Shown: piece after piece, positions 1 through 7,746 of the stretch
How positions within the stretch are numbered: the stretch's first letter is position 1
Layout of the letters: the number at the start of each line of letters is the position of its first letter
Origin: Candidatus Firestoneibacteriota bacterium
Lineage (GTDB): Bacteria; Oederibacteriota; D2-FULL-39-29
DNA length: 32,000 nucleotides
Reading direction: 5' to 3'
NCBI GenBank assembly: GCA_026388015.1
Contig: JAPLKO010000047.1
Location: forward strand, 1 to 32,000
The notes under the pieces: generated by a model
What the model saw: only the letters and a program-made list of their open reading frames with translations
Told to the model about the DNA's origin: nothing
Database searches by the model: none
Position numbers and translations under genes: made by a program

Positions 1-17
1 TGATTGAAAAAGGTTTG

Positions 18-41
18 GAGAATAGATAATAGAAAATAGAA
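18..41. repeat. Degenerate heptamer array, tRNA-distal side
   Basis: Three consecutive 7-nt units (GAGAATA, GATAATA, GAAAATA) followed by GAA. The units differ by one or two bases and keep a strict 7-nt register. A second heptamer array with a different consensus lies on the other side of the tRNA. The array is short and could be chance in AT-rich DNA. Confidence 0.4.
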
Positions 42-53
42 CGCTACCGCTCT

Positions 54-75
54 ATAAAATTGCAGGCAATTTTAT
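54..75 (-). terminator. AT-rich inverted repeat abutting the tRNA 3' end
   Basis: ATAAAATTGC and GCAATTTTAT form a perfect 10-bp inverted repeat around a 2-nt centre (effectively a 9-bp stem with a 4-nt loop). It starts at the discriminator base of the tRNA. It lies where a tRNA terminator or 3'-processing signal would lie, but the following U-tract is short, so terminator function is an inference. Confidence 0.4.
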
Positions 76-158
76 GCCGGGGGGCGGAATCGAACCGCCA
101 TGGCCTTGCGACCGAGGGATTTTAAGTCCCTTGTGTCTACCTATTTCACCACCCCGGC
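75..158 (-). tRNA. tRNA-Leu (anticodon TAA)
   Basis: On the minus strand an 84-nt cloverleaf folds with acceptor stem GCCGGGG/CCCCGGC and discriminator A. The anticodon stem AGGGA/TCCCT encloses the loop CTTAAAA, giving anticodon TAA. The T-arm is GGCGGTTCGATTCCGCC. The long variable arm (CGGTCGCAAGGCCA region) marks it as class II, and with a UAA anticodon this means leucine. The terminal CCA is not encoded and must be added by a nucleotidyltransferase. Confidence 0.97.
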
Positions 159-166
159 GTTTTAAT

Positions 167-222
167 CTAATTTCGATTGTCGATTTTCGATTACTGATTG
201 CTAATTGCTGACAACTAATTAT
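167..222. repeat. Degenerate heptamer array, upstream of tRNA-Leu
   Basis: Eight back-to-back 7-nt units in strict register: CTAATTT, CGATTGT, CGATTTT, CGATTAC, TGATTGC, TAATTGC, TGACAAC, TAATTAT. The rough consensus is YRATTNY. The array fills the space between the tRNA 5' end and the neighbouring ATPase gene and runs over that gene's stop codon. It resembles the short tandemly repeated heptamers known from cyanobacteria and some uncultured phyla. The function is unknown. Confidence 0.6.
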
Positions 223-1399
223 CAACAAAATCAAAATTTATTGCGGTCTTAACATGCTCCGAAATACGTTCGCTTTTTAGGCCCAAATTTACCAGATAAC
301 CCATTACTATGTTTTCTTTGTCATACATACTAACAAATTTCTCTATATTATCTCCAGTATTATATTTGGCCGACATCCCTGCTTTTATTTCTACAGGTAT
401 CAATTTGTCCCTATTTTTTATAATAAGATCTACCTCTAACCCGGCATGGTCTCTAAAAAAGATTATTTCACAATCTTTTCCTCTATTCTTAAATTTCTTC
501 AAAATTTCAATAATAATGTAATTTTCAAAAAGAGGACCGACAAGAGAACTGGAAAAGAGATTTTGAGAAGTTGTTATTTTATTTAAATAGGATACAAGGC
601 CATTGTCAATGAAATACACTTTTGGCGTTTTAATAAGCTTTTTTCCGACATTTTTGTAATACGGATGCAGCAAATATACAATATTGCTCGCTACCAGAAC
701 GGACAACCAGCTCTTAATTGTATTTACGGCAACACCCAGCTCAATAGATATTGAGTTCATATTAAGAAGCTGTCCGACTCGCGAAGCGAGGATGATAACA
801 AAATGATTAAAGGTCCTCAAATCTCCGATATTGTAGAGTATTTTTACATCCCGTTCAACATATGTTTGGATATAATTCTTATACCACCTTTCTGAATCAA
901 TATTCTTCTCTGTAACAAGTCCCGGATAAGTCCCTCTTATACAAGCCTCAGTAAATGAATCTTTTAAGCTATTATTTTTATTTATCTCATCTTTTGACAA
1001 CGGATACAGGTTAACAATGCCTACCCGGCCGGCAAGGGTTTCAGACAGGTTCTTCATCATCAGAAATTGCTGCGATCCTGTTAAAATATACCGCCCTTTC
1101 AGCCTGGGATTTTCATCCACTTTCATTTTTATATATCTTAATAATTCGGGAGCATATTGAATCTCATCAACTATAATTTTTCCTGAAGCTGAGTTTATAA
1201 ATAACTTAGGATCACGTTTTGCTCTATCTTGCAAGTCAAGATCATCCAGGTCGAAATATTCATACTCGTCTTTTAGTATATGCCTTAAAATCGTAGTTTT
1301 ACCTGTTTGCCTAGCCCCTGTAAGGGCCACTACAGGAAATTGCGCTATATTCTCCTTCAACTCTTTTGTTATTTCTCTGAAAATATACATATTCTTCAT
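215..1399 (-). CDS. AAA-family ATPase with DUF4143 domain
   Basis: This 394-residue protein has the AAA_14/DUF4143 architecture. The N-terminal P-loop has Walker A GARQTGKTT at residues 28-36. Walker B is IIVDEIQ near residue 78, followed by the arginine-rich sensor region. A winged-helix-like middle (NMNSISIELGVAVNTIKSWL) follows. The C-terminal half has a restriction-endonuclease-like core GLEVDLIIKNRDKLIPVEIK (near 323-343), with the E-VD-and-E-IK spacing typical of the PD-(D/E)XK fold. Members are widespread stand-alone ATPases in archaea and uncultured bacteria. Their role is poorly known; DNA-related functions have been suggested. The start is supported by a promoter placed so that transcription would begin at the ATG. 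No Shine-Dalgarno sequence is visible. The family call is strong and the function is unknown. Confidence 0.93.
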   Translation of the reverse strand: MKNMYIFREITKELKENIAQFPVVALTGARQTGKTTILRHILKDEYEYFDLDDLDLQDRAKRDPKLFINSASGKIIVDEIQYAPELLRYIKMKVDENPRLKGRYILTGSQQFLMMKNLSETLAGRVGIVNLYPLSKDEINKNNSLKDSFTEACIRGTYPGLVTEKNIDSERWYKNYIQTYVERDVKILYNIGDLRTFNHFVIILASRVGQLLNMNSISIELGVAVNTIKSWLSVLVASNIVYLLHPYYKNVGKKLIKTPKVYFIDNGLVSYLNKITTSQNLFSSSLVGPLFENYIIIEILKKFKNRGKDCEIIFFRDHAGLEVDLIIKNRDKLIPVEIKAGMSAKYNTGDNIEKFVSMYDKENIVMGYLVNLGLKSERISEHVKTAINFDFVDN

Positions 1400-1405
1400 A
1401 GTTAA

Positions 1406-1434
1406 ATAATATCATGTTTTCCAATGTTTGTCAA
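1406..1434 (-). promoter_or_regulatory. Sigma-70-type promoter, probably leaderless transcript
   Basis: On the minus strand TTGACA (1434-1429), a 17-nt spacer and TATTAT (1411-1406) form a near-consensus promoter. Only six bases separate the -10 box from the ATG at 1399. The expected start site therefore falls on the A of the ATG. The mRNA would be leaderless, which fits the lack of a Shine-Dalgarno sequence. Confidence 0.75.
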
Positions 1435-1442
1435 TTGACTAT

Positions 1443-1470
1443 TTGCAGTACCATTGCAGATAATTTGCAG
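1443..1470. repeat. Three TTGCAG direct repeats, 11-bp phased
   Basis: TTGCAG occurs at 1443-1448, 1454-1459 and 1465-1470, exactly 11 bp apart, so the copies lie on the same face of the helix. The nearest copy is 8 bp upstream of the -35 box of the ATPase promoter. Such placement suggests an activator or repressor binding site. The binding protein is unknown. Confidence 0.6.
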
Positions 1471-1724
1471 TGATAATAACACACCTATCAGAAGGACCGG
1501 TCAAAAAGAGCCTTTCGACTTCTAAATAGAACATTTGTGAATAGTCTTCGTTTCCAGCAATTACTATACTATGGTATATGTTTTATCCAACTATTTGTCA
1601 AGTATACTTCATGTTTTATCATATTGTATATTATACCGGCTTATCTAAGAAGTATGGTAAACATTGGATATTTACAAACCAGAGATAAAAGCTCTGAACT
1701 ATTTCCCATAAAATATGACGGCCT

Positions 1725-2288
1725 TTACAGCAGCATTGTAAACGTCAGCGTAAATCCGTTTATCATGAAGATTATGCCGACGACTCCAAAGGCCAGGCCT
1801 ACGTACCAGAGGGGGTTCTTCTTTAACAGTGCGGCTATAGAGGAAAGCATTATTGCAACCTGAAGGAGCATTACGGCATTGGAGAACTGACCGCCTCTTT
1901 TTTTGAAATCTTCCTGTTCGGTGCTTAGTTTCTTAGCTTCGTTCATTATTCCTTTTTCTTCTTCTTCGTACTGCTTTATTTTTTCACCGTAGTATTTTAA
2001 TCTACCGTCGTAATAAGTTTTTTTCGGAGAAACGGATTCATTCATATTTTGGGCCTTAAAATCATCCTGCTGAAGCTGCATAAGGTATTTTTTTATGCTT
2101 TTGGATTGGTAAAATTGCCACTGATTCGCCTCTTTAGTTGTCCAAATCTGCACTTTTGTAGAATTACTGGAACCTTTCATCGAAGAAATCGCTGCGCAGA
2201 CAGCAAGTATTGTAGTCGTAAGAGCCACCCAGCGCACCCAGGTATCTTGAATTATCGGAACATTACTTTTATTTTCTTTTTTTGCCAT
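1725..2288 (-). CDS. DUF4337 family membrane protein
   Basis: The protein has 187 residues. A polar N-terminus (MAKKENKSN...) precedes a transmembrane helix (about 17-36, WVALTTTILAVCAAISSMKG). A long charged, probably coiled-coil region (about 45-130, rich in K/E/Q and including KYYGEKIKQYEEEEKG) comes next. Two further hydrophobic helices follow near 139-156 and 162-187. This order (TM, SSMKGSS and W/Q-rich motif, coiled coil, two TM) is that of the DUF4337 family, whose biochemical role is not established. The start has a Shine-Dalgarno AAAAGGA about 8 nt upstream. It is 41 nt downstream of the YqaA-like gene and may share its transcript. Confidence 0.85.
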   Translation of the reverse strand: MAKKENKSNVPIIQDTWVRWVALTTTILAVCAAISSMKGSSNSTKVQIWTTKEANQWQFYQSKSIKKYLMQLQQDDFKAQNMNESVSPKKTYYDGRLKYYGEKIKQYEEEEKGIMNEAKKLSTEQEDFKKRGGQFSNAVMLLQVAIMLSSIAALLKKNPLWYVGLAFGVVGIIFMINGFTLTFTMLL

Positions 2289-2329
2289 AAAAATATCCTT
2301 TTCTTGAATAATTCATGTTTATTGTTTAC

Positions 2330-2941
2330 CTAACCTGCTTTAATAAAATATTTAAGGACTACGAAACCGCCTATCAGCAGAATCATAAACATCATAGATA
2401 AAATATTAAAGTATTTTTCCAGCACATCCTGTATTTTTTGACCAAGTATCCGGAGAGTCCCCGCTACCAAAAAGAACCTTGCCGCCCTTCCCACAATGGA
2501 GGCTACAATTAAGACTTCAAGAGAGATAAGGAAAACCCCGCCGGCGATGGTAATGGCTTTATAGGGTATCGGCGTAAAAGCGGCAGTAAAAACCGTGAGG
2601 AAAGCATTTTCAGAAAATTTAACACCGACTACTTTTATCACCTCTTCCATATTATAGAAACTAACAAGCGCTTTGCCGACTGTTTCGTACAGTCCCCACC
2701 CGATAAAATACCCGAGGATGCCTCCAAGGACCGAGCCAAGGGTGCAGATCAGAGCATATTGAAACCATTTCTTCTTTTCTCCGATAACCATAGGGATGAG
2801 AAGAGCATCCGGCGGTACAGGAAAAAAAGAACTTTCTGCAAACGAAATACAAAAAAGAGCATAGGGTGCTTTTTTACTCTGCGCCTGCCGTATAGTCCAG
2901 TCATACAAATTTCTGATAAGTTTTAGCGGGGATTTCATCAA
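2330..2941 (-). CDS. YqaA/DedA-type (VTT domain) membrane protein
   Basis: This 203-residue polytopic protein shows the SNARE-associated/VTT signature of the YqaA branch. It has ESSFFPVPPDALLIPM near residues 35-50, where the acidic residue and FPxPPD motif form the re-entrant loop. A glycine-rich helix GSVLGGILGYFIGWGLYE follows near 69-86. Next come the second re-entrant segment AAFTPIPYKAITIAGG near 120-135 and GRAARF near 151-156. DedA-superfamily proteins act in lipid scrambling and membrane homeostasis; the substrate here is unknown. The ATG overlaps the stop of the upstream P-type ATPase as ATGA, so the two are translationally coupled. Confidence 0.9.
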   Translation of the reverse strand: MMKSPLKLIRNLYDWTIRQAQSKKAPYALFCISFAESSFFPVPPDALLIPMVIGEKKKWFQYALICTLGSVLGGILGYFIGWGLYETVGKALVSFYNMEEVIKVVGVKFSENAFLTVFTAAFTPIPYKAITIAGGVFLISLEVLIVASIVGRAARFFLVAGTLRILGQKIQDVLEKYFNILSMMFMILLIGGFVVLKYFIKAG

Positions 2942-5493
2942 GCGTATCTCCCTTTTGTCAGATATTTAAACAGTTCAAACCAGGAGATACTTACAACTCC
3001 GCAGATAAAGCAGATAATCAGATCATTAAAATGCAAAGGAGAGAAATGGAAAAGATCAATTATAGCAGGGACAAAAAGCACAAGACTGAGCATTACGGCA
3101 ACTCCGCCGAGAACAAACTTAAGAGCTTCGTTTTTTTCTTTCATCATTGAAACAATAGACCTTGTCCAGGAACGGTTTGTCAGTATAAGCCCGAGATTAG
3201 ATATTACCAGAGTGGTAAATGTTAACGCTCTGACTTCTCCCGGAGTTTTACCCAGATAGAGAGCCGTAAAATATACGGCGCAGATTATAAACAATATACT
3301 TAAACCCTGAAGAACGCTTATCAGAACTTTTTTCTTATTAAATAGCGGTTCCTTTATATCTCTCGGAGGCTTATCCATAATATTTTTCTCTTCGGTCTCG
3401 GCTTCAAATATTACCGAACAGGTCGGGTCTATTATAAGCTCTAAAAACACTATATGAATCGGCCAGAATACTATAGGTAAATGGCCGAATACTACCGGTA
3501 AAAGTGACATACCGGCTATAGGAATATGTATTGATAAAATATAACCCATCGCCTTGCTTAGATTGTCAAAAATACGGCGACCAAGCCGGACCGCGGCAAC
3601 AATAGAGGAAAAATCATCGTCAAGAAGTACAAGAGCAGAGGACTCTCTGGCTACGTCTGTCCCCCTTTCGCCCATAGCAATCCCTATATGACTTGATTTT
3701 AAAGCTGGCGCGTCATTTACTCCGTCGCCGGTCATCGCCACTATCTCCCCGTTAGCTTTCAGAGCATTCACAATCCTGAGTTTTTGTTCGGGAACTACTC
3801 TCGCAAATATATTTACATCCTTAATCCTGACTTTCAACTCCTCTTCGGATAATTTTTCTAATTCGCTGCCGGTAATGAATTTTCCCGGAGCTTTAAGCCC
3901 TATTTGCTTTCCTATATTTTCTGCGGTAATGGGATAATCCCCGGTTATCATGATAACCTTAATACCTGCTTTGTAACACTCCGCTATTGCATCTTTAACT
4001 GACGGTCTGATCGGATCTGCCAGACCTATCAAACCGATAAATTCAAATTGAAAGTCGTGCTGAACTTCCGGCAGTTCTTTTTTCTTAAAAAACGCCTGCG
4101 CAACTCCGAGAACTCTTAAACCGATTGCCGCCATTTTTTCTATAGCTTCCGTTATCTCTTTACATTTTTCTTCCGGTAAATGACACAGGTCCATAATAGC
4201 TTCCGGAGCGCCTTTGGCTGCAATAAAAAACTCTCCGCCGTCAGCAGAGTTCCATACGTGAGACATAGCAAGTAACTCTCTTGATAAAGGGTATTGATAA
4301 ACAAGTCCCCAGTCTTGATGTAAATGCTCGGTATTACTTAATTTTAAGCGGCCTAATTCGGCTATGGCTTTTTCCATCGGATCAAACGGGTCTTTTTGAC
4401 TCGCAAGAATACCGTATTCCACCAGCTGGTGAAAATTCTCAGGCAAGCCGTCATTTAGTATTTTATCAAGCTTTATAAACTCTTTTTTTGCATAAATAGT
4501 ATCTACGGTCATCTTATTTTGGGTCAAAGTCCCGGTCTTATCAGTGCAAAGCACCGTTGCCGAACCGAGTGTTTCTACCGCAGGAATCCTGCGCGTTAAA
4601 ACGTTTTTCTTGGATATCCTCCAGGCCCCGAGCGCCATAAATATAGTAAGAACGACCGGGAACTCCTCCGGTAATATAGCCATAGCAAACGTTATGCCGG
4701 CAAGAAATCCTTTGACTACATCTCCCCTGGTAATACTGTAAGCGGCGATAATAATTGCGCATAAGATACTACCTACAATAAGAACCGTCTTTACAATCTT
4801 TCTGGTTTCTTTTTTTAAATTTGTCTCCTCTTCCTTCACTCCCTGCAAAGCTTTTCCTATTTTTCCGAGCTCTGTTTCCATCCCGGTAGCAAACACTTTG
4901 GCATACGCCTGTCCCTGTGTAACCAGTGTTCCGGAGTAAACAAAAGGCAAGTCATCTCCTCCGGGCTGATGTCTTTCTGTTTTTCCGTCCCAATCTGATT
5001 TTCGTACCGGCACAGACTCTCCGGTTAAGAGGGATTCTTCTACGCTCAGATTAATTGAATTCAAAACAAAGGCATCGGCCGGTATCCTGTCACCTTCATG
5101 AAGAACAATCATATCATCCTTCACTACTTCCCGCCCTGCAATACGAATCTCTGCGCCGTCTCTTATAACTAACGCCCTGGGACTGGAGAGGTCCTTTAAA
5201 GCCTCGAGAGCTCTTTCTGTCTTTCTTTCCTGGTAAAAAGTAATCCCCATAATTACAAAAACAAAGCCCAGAAGCATCATAGCTTCCTGGAAATCCCCGA
5301 GGAACAGATACAAACTCCCGCAAACAACCAAAAGGACAAACATAGGCTCTTTGATTACTTCCAACGCAATATGGAACATCGTCTTCGGTTTTGAGGAAGG
5401 CAGCTCATTATACCCGTATTTAAGGAGGCGTTCTTTAACCTCCGCTGACGATAACCCTTTAATATTTTTGATATCAAATAATTTCAAATGCAT
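2938..5493 (-). CDS. P-type cation-transporting ATPase (P2-like)
   Basis: This 851-residue ATP-driven cation pump has the full set of P-type motifs: TGES at 157-160 (actuator), DKTGTLT with the phosphorylated Asp318, MITGDYP, and TGDGVNDAP in the P domain. An N-terminal cation-ATPase domain and C-terminal transmembrane bundle are present. Membrane helix 4 reads ILPEEFPVV (273-281) rather than the PEGLP of SERCA/PMR1 calcium pumps. That places it in a bacterial P2-like subgroup, probably for Ca2+ or Mn2+, but specificity cannot be read here. The Shine-Dalgarno GGGGAGG abuts the ATG at 5493 directly. A TTG two codons later (5487) is spaced 6 nt from it and may be the real start. Confidence 0.93.
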   Translation of the reverse strand: MHLKLFDIKNIKGLSSAEVKERLLKYGYNELPSSKPKTMFHIALEVIKEPMFVLLVVCGSLYLFLGDFQEAMMLLGFVFVIMGITFYQERKTERALEALKDLSSPRALVIRDGAEIRIAGREVVKDDMIVLHEGDRIPADAFVLNSINLSVEESLLTGESVPVRKSDWDGKTERHQPGGDDLPFVYSGTLVTQGQAYAKVFATGMETELGKIGKALQGVKEEETNLKKETRKIVKTVLIVGSILCAIIIAAYSITRGDVVKGFLAGITFAMAILPEEFPVVLTIFMALGAWRISKKNVLTRRIPAVETLGSATVLCTDKTGTLTQNKMTVDTIYAKKEFIKLDKILNDGLPENFHQLVEYGILASQKDPFDPMEKAIAELGRLKLSNTEHLHQDWGLVYQYPLSRELLAMSHVWNSADGGEFFIAAKGAPEAIMDLCHLPEEKCKEITEAIEKMAAIGLRVLGVAQAFFKKKELPEVQHDFQFEFIGLIGLADPIRPSVKDAIAECYKAGIKVIMITGDYPITAENIGKQIGLKAPGKFITGSELEKLSEEELKVRIKDVNIFARVVPEQKLRIVNALKANGEIVAMTGDGVNDAPALKSSHIGIAMGERGTDVARESSALVLLDDDFSSIVAAVRLGRRIFDNLSKAMGYILSIHIPIAGMSLLPVVFGHLPIVFWPIHIVFLELIIDPTCSVIFEAETEEKNIMDKPPRDIKEPLFNKKKVLISVLQGLSILFIICAVYFTALYLGKTPGEVRALTFTTLVISNLGLILTNRSWTRSIVSMMKEKNEALKFVLGGVAVMLSLVLFVPAIIDLFHFSPLHFNDLIICFICGVVSISWFELFKYLTKGRYA

Positions 5494-5521
5494 CCTCCCC
5501 GCATATTCATTTTTGTTTTAC

Positions 5522-5562
5522 CGGCAATATACTGAGCCTAACACTTTCAATGTAAATTGCCG
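5522..5562. repeat. CGGCAAT...ATTGCCG inverted repeat upstream of the ATPase
   Basis: Perfect 7-bp arms at 5522-5528 and 5556-5562 are separated by 27 nt inside the 85-nt gap between htpX and the P-type ATPase gene. It could be an operator for a metal-responsive regulator or part of the htpX/ATPase boundary. No U-tract follows, so a terminator is unlikely. Confidence 0.35.
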
Positions 5563-5578
5563 CTTTTTTCCGGGTAAC

Positions 5579-6442
5579 TTAAAACGATTGTCCAAGTTCT
5601 TTTGATACTTTTTCCAGATTTTTTCTCCTTCTTTCAAGTGTCGGATGCGTGCTAAACAGGTTTGCAATAAAGCTTTCCTTCATAGGGTTTATGATAAACA
5701 ATTGCGAAGTTGCCGGAGAACCGTTTTCAACCGGGTTAGTTTTCGCAAAACCTGAAATCTTTTCTAAAGCAGAGATTAAACTGTTGGGTTTGTTCGTCAA
5801 TCTTGCAGCATCGGCATCTGACAAATATTCTCTTGTTCTGCTTATTCCAAGCTGTATCAAAGTGGCGGCAAGCGGCGCAAGTACAGCAAGCACTATAAAG
5901 CCGACAATACTTCCTCCGTTATTCTCACGATCTCTTCCTCCGCCAAATATCGCAGCAAATTGAGATATTTTCGCTATAGAAACTATTGCCGTAGCAAAAG
6001 TTGCTGCAATGGTCATAATTAAAATATCCCTGTTTTTAATATGCATTAATTCGTGAGCAATTACAGCTTCAATTTCATGTTTATCAAGCAATTTCATGAG
6101 CGATGGGCTCAAAGCAACAACTGCATGCGCAGGGTCTCTTCCAGTTGCAAATGCATTAGGTGCTTCCATATCTATTATGTATAGCTTTGGCATCGGGAGA
6201 TCCATTCTTGCGGTTAAATTTGTCAATATCTTATGAGCTTCCCGTCCTTCAGACACAGAAGCAGGTTTAGCTTTATACATTGCCAATACAATCTTATCAG
6301 AGAACCAATAACTCCCGATATTAAATATTAAAGCAAAAGCAAACGCGATAAAAACTCCGGTTTTTCCGCCCAGCAAGCCGCCGACAAACACAATCAATAC
6401 TCCCATTATAGCCAATAAAAACAATGTTTTAAAATAATTCAT
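5579..6442 (-). CDS. htpX: Membrane-bound zinc metalloprotease HtpX (M48B)
   Basis: The 287-residue protein has the usual length and layout of HtpX. Two N-terminal transmembrane helices span about 5-22 and 28-47. The zinc motif HELMH is at 130-134, followed by HIKNRD. Two more helices lie near 142-190. The third zinc ligand is the Glu in TREYLSDADAARLT. The conserved NAFATGRDPAHAVVA segment precedes the active site, and the C-terminus has FSTHPTLERR. HtpX degrades misfolded inner-membrane proteins with its active site in the cytosol. The ATG has a strong Shine-Dalgarno region (AGAGGAAGG) about 6 nt upstream. Confidence 0.97.
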   Translation of the reverse strand: MNYFKTLFLLAIMGVLIVFVGGLLGGKTGVFIAFAFALIFNIGSYWFSDKIVLAMYKAKPASVSEGREAHKILTNLTARMDLPMPKLYIIDMEAPNAFATGRDPAHAVVALSPSLMKLLDKHEIEAVIAHELMHIKNRDILIMTIAATFATAIVSIAKISQFAAIFGGGRDRENNGGSIVGFIVLAVLAPLAATLIQLGISRTREYLSDADAARLTNKPNSLISALEKISGFAKTNPVENGSPATSQLFIINPMKESFIANLFSTHPTLERRRKNLEKVSKELGQSF

Positions 6443-6506
6443 TTTTTCCTTCCTCTTTAGTTGAATATTCAGTAGGTCAAGTTTTCGATTAGGTTATTTC
6501 GAAGTA

Positions 6507-6752
6507 TTAGCGGGGCGGGTGAAATATATGTTTTACAAAACTTTCTTTAATTATCTGTTGTTTATTGTAAATATCAACTCTATTATTATAGTCCATCAGA
6601 AGAGGGGTTCTTTCTGAAATGACAACTTCATCAAGGTGCCCAATATCCGAATATTCAAATATATGTTTTGAAGTATCTTCATTAATAGACAAACCAATAC
6701 CGCATAGAAAAACACTTAAAACTATTATAGTAATTAATATACTGTTCTTCAT
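6507..6752 (-). CDS. Small exported or membrane-anchored hypothetical protein
   Basis: The 81-residue protein begins with a clear signal/anchor segment: two basic-polar residues, then ILITIIVLSVFLCGIGLS at about 4-21. A short polar mature part with the acidic stretch SINEDTS follows, ending in a proline-basic tail. The cysteine lies in VFLCG, a poor lipobox, so lipidation is uncertain. I chose the ATG at 6752 because GGAGAG sits 7 nt upstream and a promoter lies just before it. An in-frame start at 6827 would fall upstream of that promoter. The family is not recognised. Confidence 0.6.
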   Translation of the reverse strand: MKNSILITIIVLSVFLCGIGLSINEDTSKHIFEYSDIGHLDEVVISERTPLLMDYNNRVDIYNKQQIIKESFVKHIFHPPR

Positions 6753-6783
6753 ATTTACTCTCCAAACACAAGCAATTACTGGA

Positions 6784-6812
6784 ATTATATCACAGCCTAT
6801 ATATAAAATCAA
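6784..6812 (-). promoter_or_regulatory. Sigma-70-type promoter for the small exported protein
   Basis: On the minus strand TTGATT (6812-6807), a 17-nt spacer and a perfect TATAAT (6789-6784) form a good promoter. The expected start near 6777 gives a 25-nt leader to the ATG at 6752. This separates the small gene from the exopolysaccharide operon that ends at 6837. Confidence 0.75.
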
Positions 6813-6836
6813 GGAAAGCTGTTGCACTTATTATTG

Positions 6837-7706
6837 CTACATATTGAAAAAAATTCCAAGAGAGATGCCCACTTTTTGATAGGCGTCAATAACTTTTAAA
6901 TAATTAAATTCCACAAACACTCCGTAATATTTACCAAGCCATTTTCTATTTTTAAACGACGCATAAAAAGAAATTTCTGTTGCCTCTCTGCGGGTTTCAA
7001 TATTGGCAGGTAAAGACTTATTTTCTCCGTAGAAAATATCAAAATATGTCCACTGCTCTCCTTCTTTTCCGGAGCCAATACTTACGAGATTTGAATAAGA
7101 AATTACCCTTCCCGGATTACTGTAATTAAAAAAGAAATTATACGTCAGCACCCAACTCTCAATATAGGCCGACAGACCGGTTGAAATAACGACATCATTC
7201 TTTAAGCCCTCATACCAGATATAGGAGAAGCCCAGGGGGATAATCAGTGTTTTTTGTTCTCTCAGTCTAAAATTAAATATATGGTCCAATCTGGCCTTAG
7301 GCGTAATTTCGGAATTTGAACCTAAAGAGAACGAAGTAAAAGTATATAAGTCTTCCGACCAGTCCTTATAACCTCCTGCAACAAATAATACTCCGCACCC
7401 CTGTTTTGTCAATATATAGCTGATGTTTGAAAGTAGAGTAAAATCCTCGCTAATTTTACCGGTAAAACCCAGGGTTCCGCTTTTCCAATTCCCGTACGTT
7501 TCGTTGGGCAAAAGTTCTGCCAGGGAGCCGCTTATTTCCAGGCACGAGCCCGGCGCTTTATCGTCCGTTAACCCCATTCCGCCTCTTAAAACTAAAGAAT
7601 CCCCGGGTTCAGATATTTCGTAAAGAGGACCCTCCGTTAAACAAATACCGGCGCTGCAAAACATAAAAAGCAAAGCTGCTATTCTGATAATATTTTGTTT
7701 TGACAT
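6837..7706 (-). CDS. YaiO-like outer-membrane beta-barrel protein
   Basis: The 289-residue protein has an N-terminal signal peptide (basic start, AALLFMFCSAGICL to about residue 23). The remainder is alternating amphipathic strands rich in aromatic residues and glycine, such as FNFRLREQKTLIIPLGFSYI and AYIESWVLTYNFFFNYS. It ends in GISLGIFFNM, so the last strand closes with an aromatic two residues before a terminal methionine. This is the pattern of outer-membrane barrels, and the size matches the YaiO/TPR-exporter barrel domain found at the end of the large TPR protein in this operon. It is the last gene of the locus, with Shine-Dalgarno AAGGGAAA. A secretion or adhesion role for the polymer is inferred. 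Confidence 0.7.
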   Translation of the reverse strand: MSKQNIIRIAALLFMFCSAGICLTEGPLYEISEPGDSLVLRGGMGLTDDKAPGSCLEISGSLAELLPNETYGNWKSGTLGFTGKISEDFTLLSNISYILTKQGCGVLFVAGGYKDWSEDLYTFTSFSLGSNSEITPKARLDHIFNFRLREQKTLIIPLGFSYIWYEGLKNDVVISTGLSAYIESWVLTYNFFFNYSNPGRVISYSNLVSIGSGKEGEQWTYFDIFYGENKSLPANIETRREATEISFYASFKNRKWLGKYYGVFVEFNYLKVIDAYQKVGISLGIFFNM

Positions 7707-7746
7707 ATTTCCCTTTTGAGCTTATTTAATTATTGACTCCGGCCCA

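Larger units (their letters stand above)
1400..1724. other. Intergenic region with promoter and phased repeats
   Basis: This 325-nt gap holds a strong minus-strand promoter at 1406-1434 and three TTGCAG repeats at 1443-1470, both listed separately. Beyond 1471 I see only AT-rich sequence. There is a weak 5-bp inverted repeat (CAGAG/CTCTG at 1680-1696) downstream of the DUF4337 gene and no convincing terminator. A plus-strand reading frame crosses into the DUF4337 gene, but it has no ribosome-binding site or recognisable content. Confidence 0.6.

Noticed and set aside
1537-1863. Plus-strand reading frame of 108 codons
   Set aside because: It overlaps the DUF4337 gene, which has a family match and a ribosome-binding site. 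The plus-strand frame has neither and reads like random translation.
6753-6827. Upstream start for the small exported protein
   Set aside because: It would read through the -10 and -35 boxes. The ATG at 6752 follows a GGAGAG site and begins a proper signal segment.
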